Counted from the first letter of the stretch, positions 1 through 10,460 are shown. The stretch: DNA of 64,000 bases from Candidatus Pantoea bituminis (GCF_018842675.1 NZ_JAGTWO010000002.1:224841-288840), one strand, 5' to 3'. Notes: generated from the sequence alone by a model not told the origin. Program-made: numbers and translations.

Positions 1-211
1 TATCTCTGTAACCTGTCAGTGCTTTTCCGATAAGCGTTTCAGATTTTCCGCTTCCGTACATTTCGGCCGTATCTATTACGCGTAACCCCATACTGATGCC
101 AGTTCGCAATGCCTCAATCTCTTCGGACTCTGAATGTCGTCCCTGCCCCAGGTGCCAGCTTCCCATGCCAATAGCAGGAACCGTTTCGCCATTAATAGTG
201 TCTGTTTTCAT
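1..211 (-). CDS. Aldo/keto reductase, N-terminal part only
   Basis: The gene starts at 211 and runs off the left edge, so only about 70 residues are visible. The reading begins MKTDTINGETVPAIGMG and contains IDTAEMYGSG, the aldo/keto reductase segment that supplies the catalytic Asp and Tyr. Members are soluble NADPH-dependent reductases of aldehydes and ketones. The start overlaps the restored end of the upstream transporter gene by 20 bp, so the two are probably co-transcribed leftward. The natural substrate cannot be told from this fragment. Confidence 0.85.
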   Translation of the reverse strand, partial: MKTDTINGETVPAIGMGSWHLGQGRHSESEEIEALRTGISMGLRVIDTAEMYGSGKSETLIGKALTGYRD

Positions 212-1564
212 GCAATTTCTCTTTTGTCAGTTTAAATGTATGTTCTTCCAGTGAACTCTGTTTTTTGCCCAGCCATTGGCTGTTAATAAACCAAATCAAA
301 GAGACAGGCAGGGCTACCCAAATCATTAAGGGACCGATCAGCCCGGCTCCCCCATCGCCATCCAACTCCATGCACCGACCTGATCCCCGGCACGGTATAC
401 CGCGGTATCAATAACATTTTTGGCTTTGTATTTATCTTCACGATTCAGGACGGTGAACAGCACCTCTCGAGCCGGCCTTGCAAGCGCATAATTGCTCGCA
501 CGACGCAGGACTGAAAAAATAACAACTGAACAGGTTACGGGCCATAACGAAAGGCTGGCAAAACCCAGCATAGTGATAAAGGGTAATAACCCGAGCACGA
601 TACGTGTTCCATAACGCATTAACAGACGGCTGGTAATGAAGAGCTGAGTACACAGCGTAAGCAGATTGACAGCCAGATCGGTCATCGCAAAGAAGGCGGT
701 ACGGTCATCATTATGCTGAAACAGACTTTGCACCAGCTCCGCCTGACGAAAATAAACCAGCGTAGAGGTAATGGAAAAAAGCAGCATATAGAGACAGATA
801 TTCAGTAAATAAGTTGACCTGAATATACGTGCTATCCCGGAAAAAACACCGCCACCAAGAGGCTGATTTTGATCCTGAGCGGCTTCATTATTAGTTCTGT
901 ATTCACTGCTTTGAGAGAGATGCGTAAACACGCTGAGATGCTTTACGCAGTAAACTGCACATTCAAGCAATACAGCTGAAAGTATGAACAATCCATAGGT
1001 GTTTAAGCGATGCGCTAAAAGCGTTGTTAATGCTGAGCCGATAATGGCGCCGAGCGTCGCCCCCGCAGCCATAATAGCAAACAGGCGGCTGGCCCGTTCC
1101 CGGGAAAAAATATCTGATACCAGCGACCAGAAAACTGACACCACATAAAGATTAAAAACGGACACCCAGACAAAAAACACTCGTCCTACCCAGACGCGCT
1201 CATCTATAGGCAACCAATACATAAGCCCCGCGAACACAACAAGATTGACAATAAAAAATCGGTACACAAGAGGAATAAAGCAGCTTCGGGGTAATTTTCT
1301 TGATAAGGCAGCGAAGGGGATATTCAGGGTAAGTATGACAATGAGAGTTGCACTGAACAGCCATTGCAGATTGTGTATACCACCGTCAATCCCTAATGTA
1401 TCGCGGACGGGACGCAATACATAATAAGAAGACAAGACACAGAAAATATAAATTATGCACCACAGTAGCGCCTGAACTTCTTCGGACTTAACCGGTGCAA
1501 GGCGCAATAAACATTTTACAGCTACGTTGTGATTTGTCTCTGTTCCCTGATCTTGGTTGCCCAT
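192..1564 (-). pseudogene. MFS protein of the NTP/NDP-exchange-transporter-like group, one-base frameshift near the C-terminus
   Basis: This is a polytopic membrane protein. The open frame from 1564 gives 408 residues with the motif SYYVLRPVRDTLG near residue 47, which is typical of the proteobacterial MFS group related to ATP/ADP translocases. The frame ends early in a C5 run at 349-353 (G5 on the coding strand). Adding one G restores GGAGLIGPLMIW, a further transmembrane stretch and a stop at 192, giving about 457 residues. The restored end overlaps the aldo/keto reductase start. The transported molecule is unknown; nucleotide exchange is known only for some relatives. The missing base may be a sequencing error. 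Confidence 0.7.
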
Positions 1565-1647
1565 ACTAACTCCTTTTACTGTGGAATTCAGGCTACTTGC
1601 AAGATGCTGTTGATCATATGGACATCAGCAAATGCGGTAGGCACGCC

Positions 1648-1670
1648 TATACATAGACAATCTAGGTATA
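1648..1670. promoter_or_regulatory. Palindromic operator candidate upstream of the MFS gene
   Basis: TATACATAGA and TCTAGGTATA are 9/10 inverted copies separated by CAA. The site lies about 85 bp upstream of the leftward MFS start at 1564. The core AATCTAGGTAT recurs at 4379-4388, in the divergent promoter between the PQQ dehydrogenase and the second MFS gene. A shared regulator is inferred; no regulator gene sits next to either site inside the window. Confidence 0.5.
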
Positions 1671-1703
1671 TTGAATTTAACTGTCAACCTTACGTGATGA
1701 ACA

Positions 1704-4310
1704 TCACATTGCATTCCGGTAGAATTCAATAACGGAACCTTTACTTTTAAGTACGAAGGGCAAAATTGCGGGGGCGAGAAGATAGTAAACGTGTATAAAT
1801 AATAAAGGCGACTCTCCCTGTCGCCTTATGCATTCTGTTAAATCAAACTTTTTTGGTAAAGCGTAAGCAATGACGTAATCGCCTTCTGGCGTCATCATGC
1901 CGTGATGGCCACCTGCCATGATTATGACAAACTGCTGGCCGTTAACTTCATAGGTCATAGGTGTTGCCTGACCGCCTGCAGGTAGTTCATCTTTCCATAA
2001 TGTTTCACCTGTCTTAACATCAATTACGCGAAGATAATCATCGGTAGTGGCCCCAACAAATGCCAGGCCACTTCGGGTCGTCAACACGCCACCATTATTA
2101 GGCAAACCAATCTGCAATGGTAACATTGAGTGCAGTCCCCACGGACCGTTTCGCTCAGCCGTGCCTAAAGGACGATCCCACAAAGTCTTACCGGTGGCCA
2201 GGTCAATGGCTTTGATCATACCGAAGGGCGGTTGTTTGCAAATTACACCTATGTTTGAAACCCAGCCTGTATTGACATCCTGTCCATATGGCAGTCCGGC
2301 TTGAGGACGATTACGACCCGGTGGAGGATTTTTGTATCGCTTATCGCCCAACCAAAAAACGCCCATCGCATCGTCAACTGCACGGGGTATCAGCTTTGAA
2401 TAACTTGGCAAATCATTATAATTTTCAATGATTATTCCATTATTGACATCCACTGAAATACTTCCCCAGTCAGAGCCACCGTTGTTACCGGGGTATTCAA
2501 TCCAGGGTTTGTCAGCACTTGGCGGCGTATAGATCCCCTGGTAGTTAGCAGCCCGATACTGAATACGGCACACCAGTTGATCGATGGGTGATATTCCCCA
2601 CATCATTTTTTCAGTTAGATCTGGTTTTGGGGTATGGCTGTAGAGTGAACGACGCTGCGTTGTGGCCCGCTCAGATGGTTCCACACCGCCTTGTGGGGCT
2701 GACTGATTAACTACCTTATGAAGTGGCTGACCAGTGCGACGGTCCAGAACCCATAAATCGCCCTGTTTTGTCGTCTCGATTAAGGCAGGAACTAATCCTT
2801 TATCGGTTGGAAAATCAACCAAACTTGGCTGTGCCGGCGTGTCGTAATCCCATACATCATTTTTGACAAACTGATATACCCAACGCGGCTTACCTGTTGT
2901 GACATCAAGAGCGGTAACAGAAGAGCTGTACTTACGTTCTTCGGCCGTGCGTGTGGAACTGTAATAGTCACCAGCAGAATTAGCCATAGGCAAATAAATC
3001 AGACCAAGCTTTTCATCTGCCACTGCGGTAGACCACATATTAGGCGTGCCCAGAGAGTACGTTTTACCTTCCGCAGGCACAGTTTTGATGTCAGGCTGCT
3101 CCATATCCCAGGCAAAGCGTAACTGACCCGTTACAGCATCAAAACCACGTACCACACCAGAAGGAGCTTCTCGTAATTGCCCGTCCATAACCTGCTGACC
3201 TGTTACGACAACGCCACGCACAATAGTAGGCGCAGCTGTAACAGAAACGATACCTGCAGGCCATTGTCCCATACCATTCATCAGATCGACGAAGCCATGA
3301 TGGCCGAAATCCTGACAGAGTTCACCTGTACGAGCATCAACAGCTGCCAGTTTGGCATCCAGTGTACCGACAATGATACGATCAGCGCACGCCTGGCCGG
3401 CCATGGCTTGCGGATTAGCGTAATAAGCTACACCGCGACAAGCGGAATTGGGCGGAGAATATGCTGTCGGCGTTTTTGGATCGAACATCCATTTCTCTTT
3501 TCCAGTTGCAGCATCGATAGCAAAAATTTTATGACGAATAGTGCAACCATAAACCACATCACCCACTTTGATGGGCGTAAGCTCATTACCGAAATTAGGC
3601 GTATGCGCTTCTCCAGTACGGTACTCCCAGACTCGTTTCAGATGACTTACGTTTTCAGGTGTGATCTGTGTCAGGGTCGAAAAACGCTGCGCACCGTGAC
3701 CGCCACCATAAGTCGGCCAGTCCTGTGCTGCAGGTACAATTGCATCATCAAAATAGTTTCCAGCCTGGGTATTCGCGGCTTCAACAGGGTAGGGCTTTTG
3801 AGCTATCGGGATAGCAATGCCTAACCCTATAACTGTCAAAACAAGCAAGGCAACACCGTAACGCCGGTATCCTCTGGTTCCGTCAGTTTGTTTGGCTGGC
3901 ATTAGTAACACAGCGAAAATCAAAAACATAAGAGCAAGATCAAGACGCGGGACGAGTGCCCAGCCGTTTAAACCCGATTCCCAGAGTGACCATATCAGTG
4001 TTGCGATAAAACTTAAGGCATAAAAATAAAGACCAACGATCCAGCGAGATAAGAGCATGAGCCCAATGATGACCCAGGCAATGCCTGTAATTAAATAATA
4101 TGGACTACCTGAAAGCTTAACGAGGTTAAATCCCAGGACTGCCAGTACGGCACCAGACAGGATCAGCAACAGGCCAAACCCCAACATTCCCAGCGTTCGC
4201 AGGCGCGAATGCCGGGCACTTCCTTCACGTGATGAATTCATGGATAAGCTCAATAGATGTGTAGAAAATGTGCTTACAATGTCCATGGTGTAATTTGAAG
4301 CCTGCATCAT
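1704..4310 (-). CDS. Membrane-bound PQQ-dependent dehydrogenase, glucose/quinate/shikimate family
   Basis: The enzyme oxidises a polyol or sugar in the periplasm with PQQ and passes electrons to ubiquinone. About five N-terminal membrane segments (to about residue 165) precede an eight-bladed quinoprotein propeller. Family landmarks include DWPTYGGGHGAQRFS, WDYDTPAQP with the catalytic Asp, GDLWVLDRRTG, and the C-terminal PAGGQATPMTYEVNGQQ. The first Met is at 4310, but a Met at 4241 just before the first hydrophobic segment is an equally good start. The frame passes YALPKKF into about 40 non-family residues and through a terminator. One extra A in the T6 run at 1849-1854 (plus strand) would give the usual ending and a TGA stop near 1845. 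The family covers both Gcd and quinate/shikimate dehydrogenases and the substrate cannot be decided here. Confidence 0.88.
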   Translation of the reverse strand: MMQASNYTMDIVSTFSTHLLSLSMNSSREGSARHSRLRTLGMLGFGLLLILSGAVLAVLGFNLVKLSGSPYYLITGIAWVIIGLMLLSRWIVGLYFYALSFIATLIWSLWESGLNGWALVPRLDLALMFLIFAVLLMPAKQTDGTRGYRRYGVALLVLTVIGLGIAIPIAQKPYPVEAANTQAGNYFDDAIVPAAQDWPTYGGGHGAQRFSTLTQITPENVSHLKRVWEYRTGEAHTPNFGNELTPIKVGDVVYGCTIRHKIFAIDAATGKEKWMFDPKTPTAYSPPNSACRGVAYYANPQAMAGQACADRIIVGTLDAKLAAVDARTGELCQDFGHHGFVDLMNGMGQWPAGIVSVTAAPTIVRGVVVTGQQVMDGQLREAPSGVVRGFDAVTGQLRFAWDMEQPDIKTVPAEGKTYSLGTPNMWSTAVADEKLGLIYLPMANSAGDYYSSTRTAEERKYSSSVTALDVTTGKPRWVYQFVKNDVWDYDTPAQPSLVDFPTDKGLVPALIETTKQGDLWVLDRRTGQPLHKVVNQSAPQGGVEPSERATTQRRSLYSHTPKPDLTEKMMWGISPIDQLVCRIQYRAANYQGIYTPPSADKPWIEYPGNNGGSDWGSISVDVNNGIIIENYNDLPSYSKLIPRAVDDAMGVFWLGDKRYKNPPPGRNRPQAGLPYGQDVNTGWVSNIGVICKQPPFGMIKAIDLATGKTLWDRPLGTAERNGPWGLHSMLPLQIGLPNNGGVLTTRSGLAFVGATTDDYLRVIDVKTGETLWKDELPAGGQATPMTYEVNGQQFVIIMAGGHHGMMTPEGDYVIAYALPKKFDLTECIRRQGESPLLFIHVYYLLAPAILPFVLKSKGSVIEFYRNAM
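1797..1827 (-). terminator. Rho-independent terminator of the PQQ dehydrogenase gene
   Basis: AAGGCGAC and GTCGCCTT form an 8-bp stem with a 7-nt loop. On the coding (minus) strand the stem is followed by a T-rich tail. As sequenced, the dehydrogenase frame reads straight through the hairpin, which argues that its proper stop codon lies just upstream. Confidence 0.75.
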
Positions 4311-4367
4311 GAACGCTTTTAGTTACAGATAATTAACAACAAAAGATACGTATGTAACAATTTATCT

Positions 4368-4388
4368 ATACCTTTATAATCTAGGTAT
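4368..4388. promoter_or_regulatory. Second copy of the CTAGGTAT operator in the divergent promoter
   Basis: ATACCT and AGGTAT are inverted with 9 bp between them, and the right half carries AATCTAGGTAT as at 1660-1669. A weaker half-site, ACCTACCTAAATATACA, follows near 4413. The position between the leftward dehydrogenase (4310) and the rightward MFS gene (4516) would let one regulator control both. Confidence 0.45.
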
Positions 4389-4515
4389 GTAGAATAGTGA
4401 AGTCAAGCCCTACACCTACCTAAATATACATATATCTTATTGATTAATAGGTTTTTACTAATATGCGCCAGTCAGAGCATGGATTCATAAAAAGTGTGTT
4501 AAGACTGGAATAAGG

Positions 4516-5918
4516 ATGAAATACATGGCCTGTAATGGTGTAAAAGCTCGCAGTAATTACGCTCTTGCGTTGCTGGTAGCCGTAACCTTTTTTATGGAAA
4601 ACCTTGATGCAACAGTAATTACAACCGCTATACCCCAGATGGCAAAAGATTTTTTGATAAGTCCTGTGGTGCTGAATGTTGGAATCAGCGCCTATTTGTT
4701 AGCAGTTGCAGTAGGTATTCCTCTAAGCGGCTGGCTGGCAGAGCGATACGGCGCACGCAATATATTTGCCTCAGCCATCCTCCTTTTTACAGTTGCTTCA
4801 GTTTTATGTGGTATGAGTGACAGCCTGACACAGTTCACTCTCAGTCGTATTCTGCAGGGTTTCGGAGGGGCGCTGATGGTGCCGGTTGGCCGAATGGTGA
4901 TTTTACGGGTCACCGAAAAAAGGACATAATAAAGATAATTGCTCTGATTACCTGGCCAGGACTAATTGCGCCAGTACTGGGACCGCCTCTTGGTGGGTTC
5001 ATTGTCACTTACGGACAATGGCCCTGGATTTTCTGGCTGAACATCCCGCTCGGGCTTTTGACAGTCATCGCAACATATTACCTTGTACCACAGCTAAAAA
5101 ATGTTGAAGTCCGTCGCTTAGATGTTCGCGGTTACCTTTACACATCTGCAGCCTTCACAACGTTGATTATCGCGCTTGAATGCCTGGGACAGGCTGAATT
5201 TCTTAGTGGCATCATATTATTAACTACCGGGGTGTTATGTGCTTTTAAGACATATAACCACAGTCTACGTTATCCAAATCCACTGCTGCCTTTTTCAACA
5301 CTGAGAATTGATACTTTCCGGAATACCATAGTCGGCGGCTCGCTGTTCAGGGCATCAATCAATGCCATTCCTTTTTTATTACCATTACTTTTTCAGCTCA
5401 CTTTTAACTGGAGCGCTGCTCAAGCCGGAGGTATGGTGCTATGGGTCTTTGCAGGAAATCTGGCAATGAAGCCTGCAACCACCTGGCTAATGAAGCGATG
5501 GGGTTTTAAACGCGTTTTAATAGTTAACGGGACCATCAGCTTTGTATCAATGTTAAGCCTGCTGTTTATCAACCCCGGACTGGATTATTACGTTATAGCT
5601 CTTATTCTGTTTATTGGTGGTCTGTCACGCTCTTTACAGTTTAGTTGTTATAACAGTGTTGGTTTTGCAGATATTCCACAAAATAAAATGAGCGATGCAT
5701 CAATAATTTTCAGCATTTTCTTTCAGTTCAGCATGAGTGCAGGCGTTGCTATCGCTGCACTTTTACTGCGAGCCTCTATGTTCTGGTCCGGTAACGTCAG
5801 CCTCACTCACAGCAATATCAATGTTTCCTTTATTGGTATCGCCGCGTTAATCATGTTATCCCTTTATGATGCTTTTAAATTAAAGAGCAATGCAGGTTTG
5901 AAGATATTGTTAAAATAA
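4516..5918 (+). pseudogene. DHA2-family (EmrB/QacA-like) MFS transporter, one-base frameshift
   Basis: This is a 14-helix type proton-driven exporter of the inner membrane. The first part (to 4929) has FFMENLDATVITTAIP, the DHA2 motif D1, then GWLAERYGARN and LQGFGGALMVPVGR. The frame breaks in the A6 run at 4916-4921. One more A gives TEKKDIIKIIALITWPG and joins the second part, which holds PVLGPPLGG (motif C) and runs to 5918, about 467 residues in all, normal for the family. ATG 4516 has AAGG just upstream. It is divergent from the PQQ dehydrogenase gene. The substrate is unknown. Confidence 0.75.
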
Positions 5919-6420
5919 CGCTGACTCAGGTTCTGCATAAAAGCATGTCAATACAAACAGTTATTTAAAATCTTAATTATCCGCTATAACAGCGGGGAAG
6001 GAAGATAGCATTCCTGTTGCAAGGCTTGGTTATCTGGATCTTATGGCGCTGATGTACCCCTGATTAGACGTTCACCCGGTAAAGAAGAGATGCCCGTAAA
6101 CTCAGCGCAAAAAATATGGTGATTTCTTCAGACGCAAAATCCATGGGACAAATGGCCTATAAATTTGCCATCATTATTGATATCGTACCGTAGTTTCATG
6201 ATTTGAATCCTTATGTCACTACACCTGCGCCTCAGGGAGCTTTAGTTCTTGTCAGGTATCTTGGTCCAGTCGAACCAATCCTCAGCTCGTCTGTGGCGGA
6301 AAAACAGTGGCAGGCTCGCTCATCGGCATATTTGAAGAAACACAGGAGATGCTGGATTTGTGCGGCAGTCACGGCTGAATCAGACACCTCAGGATCTTTT
6401 AAGATGACTTAAAAGAGAGG
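5919..6420. other. Unassigned stretch before the IS relic
   Basis: There is no convincing gene. A 69-codon open frame at 6203-6412 has no recognisable family and no ribosome site. The stretch looks like decayed sequence between the MFS gene and the IS3 remnant. Confidence 0.4.
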
Positions 6421-7590
6421 TGCCCATAAGCGGTAAACGTTATCCCTAAGAGTTCAAAATTGAGGCGGTCTATCAGGCGGTTTCGTGGTCATTCCATTGT
6501 AAGTGTCGCCACCCGTCCTGATATCGCCACGCACAACCTCTATGTCTGGATAAAAAGTACGGCCCTGATTCATCAGCCAATAAAACTCAGTCCGATACCC
6601 TGTCTGAGATCCGCCGACTCCAGAAAGAACTAAAGCGGGTTACCGAAGAGATATATATTAAAAAAATCGCGGCGTACATCGCAAAGCTGTCCGACTGAGA
6701 TACGCCTTTATGCGCGACGACAGCTGTTGCTGGCCTGTTCGTTTGCTCTGCCGGGTTCTGGATGTTCATCCGAGTGGATTTTATGCCTAGCTTCAGCTGC
6801 CGTATTCACAGCGACCCCAGGCAGACCAGATGCTGACCGGAGAGATCAAACAGTCTGGCTTGAGTCAGGCTGCGTCTCTGGTTACCGCAAGATTCATCCC
6901 GACCTGCGTGATACAGGTCAACAGTGCGGGTTGACCGGGTCTGGCGACTGATGAAGCATGCCGAAATATAGGCCTAGGTTGGTTACCGAAGCCCGCGGGC
7001 ACGCAAAGGTGAAGCCAGTATCGTGACGCTCAACAGACTTCAGCGGCAGTTTAATCCGTACGCGTCAGATAAGCGTTGGGTAACGGACATAACCCACATC
7101 CGGACCCACGAAGGCTGACTGTGTCTGGCCGTGGTTGTTGACCTGTTCTCCCGGAAAGTTATCGGCTGGTCAATGCAACCCCAGATGACAAAAGAGATTG
7201 TCCTGAATGCCCTTCTGATGGCCATATGGCGGTGTAATCCTCAAAAACAGGTTCTGTTTCACTCAGACCAAGGCTGTCAGTTTACAAGTCATGAGTGGCA
7301 GTCGTTCCTGAAATCACACGATCTGAAAGGTAGCATGAGTCGTCGCGGCAAATGTCACGACAACGCGGTTGCAGAAGGCTTTTCCAGCTACTGAAACGCG
7401 AACGGATAAAGAAAATGAGCTACGAAGAGCGGGGTGAAGCCTGCGGTGATGTTTTTGATTACATCGAAATGTTTTATAACAGTAAGCATTGGCATGGTTC
7501 GAGCGATCAGATATCGCCGACTGAATATGAAAAACCAATATCATCAACGGCTCGGAAGTGTCCAGATTATCCATAGCAATTCAGTACATT
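6421..7590 (+). mobile_element. Decayed IS3-family insertion sequence
   Basis: An orfA relic reads about GKRYP, FKIEAVYQAV and SEIRRLQKELKRVTEE, a leucine-zipper-like end, and KIAAYIAKLSD. The orfB relic reads VVDLFSRKVIGWSMQ, LFHSDQGCQFTS, MSRRGKCHDNAVAE and YIEMFYNSKHWHG, which are the DDE transposase core. Stops and shifts occur throughout, for example at 6953, 7118 and 7394, so it cannot make transposase. The ends are inferred from where the similarity stops. I did not identify clear terminal inverted repeats. Confidence 0.75.
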
Positions 7591-7756
7591 ATGATGACTC
7601 GCCGGGAACTCTCTTTATACCAAGTGTAAAAATCTTTATTAAGGTTATCATGTCCTTTAGGGTTATCATTCTTCAAGAATAAAATTGAATCTTCTCATCT
7701 GACAGGCTTAATATTCGCATAACGATGTCAAAAATTTGAGGCTAAAGTCTGAACAG

Positions 7757-8482
7757 ATGAGTAAAAATGCCGAAATTTCCGCCAATACTAATTCAAACGG
7801 CCTACCCCCACCTTTAGTCACTGCCAAAGAAACACAGTCAGCTGTAGCTTATAGATTGCTCAAGCAGCGGATACTCGATGGCGCGCTGCCGGCTGGTACG
7901 CAGTTACTTGAACATGAAGCAGCCGACTTGCTTGGTATGAGCCGGACGCCCGTACGTGAAGCCATGATCCGGTTACACAAGGATGGCATGGTCGACATTC
8001 GCCCTCGTCATGGAATGCGGGTTTTGCCCATCTCTGCCGATGACATGCAGGAAATTTATGATGTTCTTACTTTACTTGAAGGCTCAGCAGCCGCGACGCT
8101 CGCAGAAAGAGGGATAACGGATGAACAAAAGCAGGAGCTTGAAGCTACGGTCGCCGCAATGGATCGCGCGCTGGAACAGGATGATCTTCAGGCTTGGGCT
8201 TCTGCTGATGAAGTATTTCACGCGAAGCTCATTGAGTTCAGTGATAACAAACGCATGATCGGCATGGTTTCTCAACTCTGGGAACAGTCACACCGTGCCA
8301 GGATGTTAACGCTAAAAATGCGCCCCCGCCCGACCAAATCTAATCGGGAACATCAGGCTCTGATTGAGACTATTTCTGCAGGAAAGGTGAAGCAGGCACG
8401 TCAGATGCACGAATCACACCGTAAGAAAGCAAGCTCGATGCTCGTGAAGCTCATCAGAGAGCTAGGCGCCACGCAGATTTAA
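7757..8482 (+). CDS. GntR-family transcriptional regulator (FadR/FCD subfamily)
   Basis: This is a DNA-binding repressor or activator that senses a small acid. The N-terminal winged helix contains VAYRLLKQRILDGALPAG and MSRTPVREAMIRL. The C-terminal FCD domain has the expected helical pattern and metal-type residues (DEVFHAKLIEFS, EHQALIETISAG, MHESHRKKA). I prefer ATG 7757 (MSKNAE) over the in-frame start at 7736. The neighbouring MFS and sugar-acid genes share a palindrome of the type bound by such proteins (9021-9036 and 14952-14967), so it is the likely regulator of both units. Confidence 0.85.
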   Translation: MSKNAEISANTNSNGLPPPLVTAKETQSAVAYRLLKQRILDGALPAGTQLLEHEAADLLGMSRTPVREAMIRLHKDGMVDIRPRHGMRVLPISADDMQEIYDVLTLLEGSAAATLAERGITDEQKQELEATVAAMDRALEQDDLQAWASADEVFHAKLIEFSDNKRMIGMVSQLWEQSHRARMLTLKMRPRPTKSNREHQALIETISAGKVKQARQMHESHRKKASSMLVKLIRELGATQI

Positions 8483-9020
8483 TTAACCGAACTGCGGGAC
8501 TAAAATCACATCCTGCAGTTACCCGGTTTCCGTTCCGCTAGCATCATGGATGCTTCACATCTTCCTGCATAAAAGGACCTTTTTATTAAATTCAATGTAA
8601 AATTTTCTAGATTAAATTCCGGCTTAAATTATAACTTTTCATGCATAACACCCTGATCAATAAATCCTTTAATGCATACAACTCTCGTTGTGGATCGTGA
8701 ATTCTTAATGATGTGGTGTGTTTAACACTGCCGTTTAGGTTTTATATTCCAGCGCAGCTACAACAGCTTTGCATGACATTACATTATAAATTACTGACAT
8801 GACTCATTTGGGCTTCTACAGCCCTTTTTATTGCCTGATCCTTTAATGATTTATCCGAAGCGTTGCCAGCCCTTCAAAAAAACTGCGTCACTATCATTCC
8901 TAAAACGCAATCGCCGCTTTCATGATAACTGGTCACAAATTATTTTCCTGCAAGTTTGATAACGATCACACATCCGTAACTTTGCCATTTTAGGCCAATT
9001 GACTTAAATCAATGCACTAA
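8483..9020. other. Non-coding promoter region, no gene seen
   Basis: This is AT-rich and has stops in all frames. It separates the regulator from the MFS gene and leads into the operator at 9021. I find no tRNA or clear small RNA. Confidence 0.5.
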
Positions 9021-9036
9021 TTAACGTATACGTTAA
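9021..9036. promoter_or_regulatory. Putative GntR operator upstream of the MFS gene
   Basis: TTAACGTATACGTTAA is a perfect 16-bp palindrome with a GTATAC centre. It lies about 100 bp before ATG 9137. A closely related site, TTAATGTATGCATTAA, sits in front of the leftward operon at 14952-14967. Binding by the neighbouring GntR protein is an inference. Confidence 0.6.
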
Positions 9037-9136
9037 CGAGTGTGTTACGAGTACGTAATTTAGTACACACAGGAAACGAGGAAGTACAACATAATGTTCA
9101 AGGCGTATCTCGCTGACACAACCAGGAATAACTACT

Positions 9137-10426
9137 ATGTCTAAAGCACGCTATGCACTGGTGGCTGTAGCTTTCAGTCTTACCGCTCTGCTCTTTGTTG
9201 ACCGAATTGCTATCTCCGTTGCAAAAGGCCACATCGAATCTGATTTTGGTTTAACGGATACTGAATTCGGCTGGGTACTTTCAATGTTTTCGCTGGGCTA
9301 TGCACTTTTCCAGTCCCCCACAGGAGCTATGGCTGATAAATGGGGCCCACGCTCCATGCTGGCGCTGTTTGTGATCACCTGGTCAGCGTTAACCGGCCTT
9401 ACTGGTCTGGCCTGGGGATTCGCGTCGCTCATGGTTGTGCGCTTCCTGTTCGGGATCGCCGAAGCGGGTGCTTTTCCGACATTTGCACGTGCCATGTACA
9501 GCTGGTTACCTGCAAGTGAGAGGGCTTTAGCGCAGGGTATCAATTTATCCGGTGCACGTATTGGTGCCGCATTTGCATTACCGTTTGTGGCATGGATGCT
9601 TGACGCTGCGGGCTGGCGAGAGTCTTTTTATATCCTGTGTGCTGTCGGTGTCATCTGGGCTGTGTGCTGGTATATGTGGTTCCGCAATGACCCGGCCGAT
9701 CACCGTTCAATCTCGAAAGCAGAATTAAAATTCATTGAAGAAGGCCGTGAGACAAAGCTTTCTAATGCTAATGAGCGCGTTACCATAGCCGAGCCAGTGG
9801 ATATGTCCTTCCGCTCAAAAACGATGTGGCTGCTCATGCTTCAATATTTCGCGCACAGCTTCACCTTCTATTTTGCCTTAACGTGGTTATTCCCGTACTT
9901 ACAGAAAACCTATGGCCTGAGTGCTGTCACTACCGGTTTTCTGGCAGGTGCGCCACTAATTGCCAGCGCAATTGGTAACTGGGTAGGTGGTGCTACAGTA
10001 GATATGATGTACCGCAGAGGATACGGACTTTGGTCACGCCGGCTGCCTGCCATCATTGGTTTTATCTTGTCTGCGGCCGGCCTGGTTGGCGCGATGATGA
10101 GTGATTCAGCATACATGGCTGTTGCCTGGCTCTGCCTTGCGATGTTCGGTACCGATGTGACCGTACCACCATCATGGGCATACTGTATCGATGTGGGTGG
10201 AAAGAAGTCTGGCGCAGTCTCAGGCAAGATGAATATGTGTGGTAATCTCGGCGCCTTCCTGACCAGTATCGCCTTCCCTTACATGTTGACAGCTTTTGGT
10301 AGCACCATGCCTTTCTTCATTTCAGCAATCGTTCTGAACCTGATTGGTGCTTACTTCTGGTTCCTGATTAACATCAAGAAAAAAGTCATGGTGTCTTTGC
10401 TAAAGCTAGCTGACAAAAAAACGTAG
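9137..10426 (+). CDS. MFS transporter, ACS (anion:cation symporter) type
   Basis: This 429-residue, 12-helix inner membrane protein belongs to the group that imports sugar acids such as galactonate, glucarate and hexuronates. Landmarks are NRIDRIAISVA-like ALLFVDRIAISVAKGHI in helix 1, QSPTGAMADKWGPRSML between helices 2 and 3, FGIAEAGAFPTFARAMYSWLP, and a charged central loop around residue 200. ATG 9137 has AGGAATAACTACT upstream. Its operator is shared with the tetronate-type operon, so a four-carbon sugar acid is a reasonable substrate guess. Confidence 0.85.
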   Translation: MSKARYALVAVAFSLTALLFVDRIAISVAKGHIESDFGLTDTEFGWVLSMFSLGYALFQSPTGAMADKWGPRSMLALFVITWSALTGLTGLAWGFASLMVVRFLFGIAEAGAFPTFARAMYSWLPASERALAQGINLSGARIGAAFALPFVAWMLDAAGWRESFYILCAVGVIWAVCWYMWFRNDPADHRSISKAELKFIEEGRETKLSNANERVTIAEPVDMSFRSKTMWLLMLQYFAHSFTFYFALTWLFPYLQKTYGLSAVTTGFLAGAPLIASAIGNWVGGATVDMMYRRGYGLWSRRLPAIIGFILSAAGLVGAMMSDSAYMAVAWLCLAMFGTDVTVPPSWAYCIDVGGKKSGAVSGKMNMCGNLGAFLTSIAFPYMLTAFGSTMPFFISAIVLNLIGAYFWFLINIKKKVMVSLLKLADKKT

Positions 10427-10437
10427 TGTTTACTCCT

Positions 10438-10460
10438 GGCCAGCTCTGCTGGCCTTTTTT
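10438..10460 (+). terminator. Rho-independent terminator after the ACS transporter
   Basis: GGCCAGC and GCTGGCC form a 7-bp stem with loop TCT, followed by TTTTTT. Confidence 0.85.

Noticed and set aside
3177..3824. 215-codon plus-strand frame
   Set aside because: It lies opposite the conserved PQQ dehydrogenase and has no family resemblance or ribosome site.
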